This document shows positions 29,208 to 31,604 of a DNA stretch of 31,604 nucleotides, one piece after another (position 1 is the stretch's first letter; each line of letters opens with the position of its first letter). The notes under the pieces are model-generated. The model made no database searches and had not been told where the DNA came from. It worked only from the letters and a program-made list of their open reading frames with translations. The position numbers and the translations under genes were made by a program. This stretch comes from Chara braunii (taxonomy: Eukaryota; Streptophyta; Charophyceae; Charales; Characeae), in NCBI GenBank assembly GCA_003427395.1, contig BFEA01001162.1, forward strand, positions 20,643 to 52,246. The letters run 5' to 3'.

Positions 29208-30926
29208 TCAAGCTTCATATCCAAAGTGGCTTGGAAGCATGTCACTAGACCAAAGCATCAGGGAGGGCTGGGGATCCTAGACCCGGTTACCCAACTTGAA
29301 GCGCTCCAAACTAAGTGGGTAATTAGGCTAATATCCCAACACAAGTTATCATGGACCCCGCTAGTACTGTATAGGATAAGGCAAATGGCGAAATATAAAA
29401 CGCCTCAGAATATGTCCGGTTTGTTTTGGGTAATGTGTAGCAATTGGGCTAGGGTGGGCAGAAGCGAATGGGGTAATGAGGGGGNGGAGNAAGAGGTTAG
29501 AAGGACANCCTATTGGGGANANTTGTTGAGGTNATGGAAAGATATATTCCCNGCAAAAGTCAAGGAGCCTAATACGAGAGAAGAAGTACTAAGACAACCT
29601 TTATTCTGCAACCAAAGCATTAAGGATGGGCAAGGGAAACCGCTGACGCTGTCGGTCAAGGATGCAAAGTGGGGAAAGTGGCTAGAGCATGGGGTATGGC
29701 AGGTAAAGCACATCTGGGAAGAAAGGGAAAATAGATGGAAAACAGTTGGTGAACTAAGGGCACACTTAAAAGGATGCCACAAATTATCTGACAACCGTGA
29801 CATCATATTGGGAGCTATACCGCAACGATGGGTGCAACTGCTACAGGAAGGCATACAGTGGGGTCAGGGNGACTGGGCCACATGGAGCGATGACNANGAA
29901 CCCAAGGAAGTCTTCAGGGTCTGGAACCAAGATACTTCTAGGCCGGATTGGCTCCATGCAGACAAGTATGCCATACTCCACCCTTCCAATACTACTTCTC
30001 TCTTGGATATTGAATCCAAAGTGTCGATCGTCATTCTCAAGTAGTACTTGCGGAAGGTCGGGGTGGTGGAGACAAATGAATACACAATATTCAATCCATC
30101 GGTACCACTGGAGGATTTGGAAGTGGATACAACAGAATGGGCCTGGAACATAAGAAGTGGAGAAACAGGAGTAATAAGAAGAATCAACATCCTGCACTAT
30201 ACCACCAGAATTGGGTATNAATTGAGGAGACGTTCTCACACGCTTACGCCGAATTTGCTGATGCGTTGGGAGAGAAGAGTAGGGGTTCCCCGCAACCAAT
30301 TGGGTAAAATACCATGGCCAAGCATTGCGGCCATACGTCTGGGTTCAGTCAGAAGCATGCAATGGCTAATAGCTCATGTGGCACTCCCTGTTAATGTGTG
30401 GTTNAATGAGCGTAGAAGCTTGAGGCAGAGAAATCCGGAGAGTGCGATATGCAGAGTGTGTCAGGAGGGAATTCCAGAAACAATGCAACATTGCCTCATG
30501 GAATGTCAGGAAGCAATCGCGATATGGGGAGAAGCAAGGACTNTATGGGGACAGATGTCAAAGGCTAAGTTCCCTGAATCCAAGATAGCTATATTACTGG
30601 GCCTCCAAATTTCGAAACACTGGCAGACTTTTGAGAAGCATATGTTTAAATTGATACGTCAATATTGTCTCTGGACCATTTGGAAGCGTCGGTGCCAAAT
30701 TACGATTGAGGGACGGCCAATGCACAAGCATGAGGCAAGGGAGATATTCCTCACATTGCTCGAAACGGATCTGAGGGGTCAGTGGAAAGCAGCAAGGAAG
30801 CAAATACGTTTCCAACCGGAGCAAGAGGAAGAGATAATGAAACGCTTCAATCACAACATTCTGGGCCAGGGAGCGGTGGCAACTATAAGTGGTAGTAATT
30901 TAAAGTTCAAATGGAGAGGGGCTTAA
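29208..30926 (+). pseudogene. LINE-C ORF2 C-terminal part, one stop codon
   Basis: One frame runs from about 29208 to the stop near 30926 with a single internal TAG at 30042-30044. It contains FISKVAWKHV at the start, the EEVLRQPLFCN block (about 29582), MQWLIAHVALPVNVW, the finger CRVCQEGIPETMQHCLMEC (about 30450-30506), RQYCLWTIWKRRCQ and a C-terminal tail of about 70 residues. LINE-A has only a short tail, with its stop about 30 residues after the same RRCQ block. Thirteen single N bases lie in this stretch (29485-30543). Confidence 0.85.
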
Positions 30927-30980
30927 AAGGGTGCAAAGGAATATAAGTTAAGGGCTTAGGGTTTAAGGGGCAAATGAAAG

Positions 30981-31052
<72 letters not shown>

Positions 31053-31604
31053 GAAAAGAAAAGAAAAAGGAAGGGATTCAGGGTTATGATTCGAAGGAAG
31101 GGTTTAGGGGTTAAGGGTCATAATCGGGTGAAAACAGAGTGAGTTTTTAGGGTAAGAGAGTGGAAAGATCTACCTCGTTGTGTTGGAATCAGTAAATCAC
31201 GTTTGCAGTAAGACAGAGGGTTTAGGGTTTAGGGCTTAGACAGAAACAATGCAAATTATGTTATAGAGTTATAGAGACTTCAAAGCGCTCATAAGTGTTC
31301 CAGAAAGCTCTTGCATAATCATATCTAGCCGACAGCTTCATAGCTGAGAGGAGTAGATCTGGGATCAGACGGATTGGCAGGCAGAGTTAGTACAGGCCAG
31401 ATTAGGCAGGGGTGAGAGGGGGTATATCCTTCCTCAGGGAAGTAATCAATGCCGTCCTCTCGGGCCTCTCAACCATAATGGGGAGGAGCGTGGGTGAGTC
31501 TTTTATGTATTCCATTTTGACTTGCCGGGGTAATAGGAACCGGACTGTCGCTCCCCTGAATGGTAGGAGCCAGAACCGTGAGGTTCTGTTACAAAAAAAA
31601 AAAA
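30927..31604 (+). other. LINE-C 3' UTR, internal A tract and poly(A)
   Basis: Contains an internal A52 run (30981-31032) followed by (GAAAA)n to about 31066. Plant-telomere-like motifs occur at 30949-30970, 31098-31117 and 31218-31239 (three near-perfect TTTAGGG units). The last 200 bases are the shared LINE 3' end, and a terminal A run (31593-31604) is cut by the window edge. Confidence 0.85.
31571..31588 (+). promoter_or_regulatory. LINE-C 3'-terminal GNRA hairpin
   Basis: CAGAACC-GTGA-GGTTCTG: a 7-bp perfect stem with a GUGA loop in RNA, four bases before the poly(A). The stem is identical to that of LINE-A (2113-2130), with only the loop changed, and both loops obey GNRA. Confidence 0.72.

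Larger units (their letters stand above)
29205..31604 (+). mobile_element. LINE-C: 3' part of a younger LINE copy
   Basis: 5'-truncated member of the LINE-A/B family. It starts at the ISKVAWKHV block and runs through the finger, 3' UTR, terminal hairpin and poly(A), which reaches the window end. Its protein differs clearly from LINE-B (by eye about 60% identical around the finger), so it is a separate subfamily and not a tandem copy of LINE-B. The coding part is open except for one TAG. Confidence 0.87.

Noticed and set aside
30949-31239. A genuine chromosome end or telomere
   Set aside because: The TTTAGGG-like motifs are few, degenerate and embedded in LINE 3' UTR, with LINE sequence continuing after them.

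Overview
The window is a eukaryotic, almost gene-free stretch built from nested and broken retroelements. The evidence points to a green plant or streptophyte alga: TTTAGGG-type (plant telomere) motifs, LINEs with the plant-type C-terminal CX2CX9HX4C finger, an initiator-Met-tRNA primed Ty3/gypsy element, and spliced host-gene scraps. The abundance of LINEs of one family together with a Penelope-like element (PLE) would suit a charophyte such as Chara. That placement is inference and was not tested.

Layout. 1-2090 is host DNA: an (AG)n tract, a 140-bp foldback repeat, a tRNA-derived SINE (minus), one exon of a protein kinase (minus), and a short gene-like segment. 2091-about 10640 is a near full-length LINE (LINE-A, minus strand), with a very long ORF1 (about 1,000 codons, CCHC knuckle), ORF2 (APE endonuclease, reverse transcriptase, C-terminal zinc finger) and a 1.1-kb 3' UTR. 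It is broken by several frameshifts. 10641-11561 is unassigned DNA with a 156-bp tandem duplication, followed by a segment resembling the host DNA left of LINE-A. 11576-22574 is a Ty3/gypsy element (minus): 5' LTR, primer site, leader, a gag part lying in inverted orientation, CCHC knuckle, protease, RT and RNase H. Between its RT and RNase H lies a 6.3-kb PLE (12065-18330, plus) with two direct repeats of about 765 bp (pseudo-LTRs), a gag-like ORF1 and a decayed RT ORF with no recognisable GIY-YIG endonuclease. 22577-23515 is GC-rich short repeats plus a 38-bp minisatellite. About 23895-29204 is LINE-B (plus, same family as LINE-A), with an internal deletion joining the endonuclease to RT motif B. 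It runs directly into LINE-C (29205-31604), the 3' part of another member, which is open except for one stop codon and carries a complete 3' end.

How they relate. LINE-A and LINE-C end in the same 200-bp 3' terminus. It closes with a 7-bp stem capped by a GNRA tetraloop (GAAA in one copy, GUGA in the other) a few bases before the poly(A), a candidate reverse-transcriptase recognition element. Their 3' UTRs also carry repeated TTTAGGG-like motifs. The order of events is readable: the gypsy element inserted, the PLE then inserted inside it, and LINE-C appears to be the youngest element. No intact host gene, tRNA, rRNA or CRISPR array was found.
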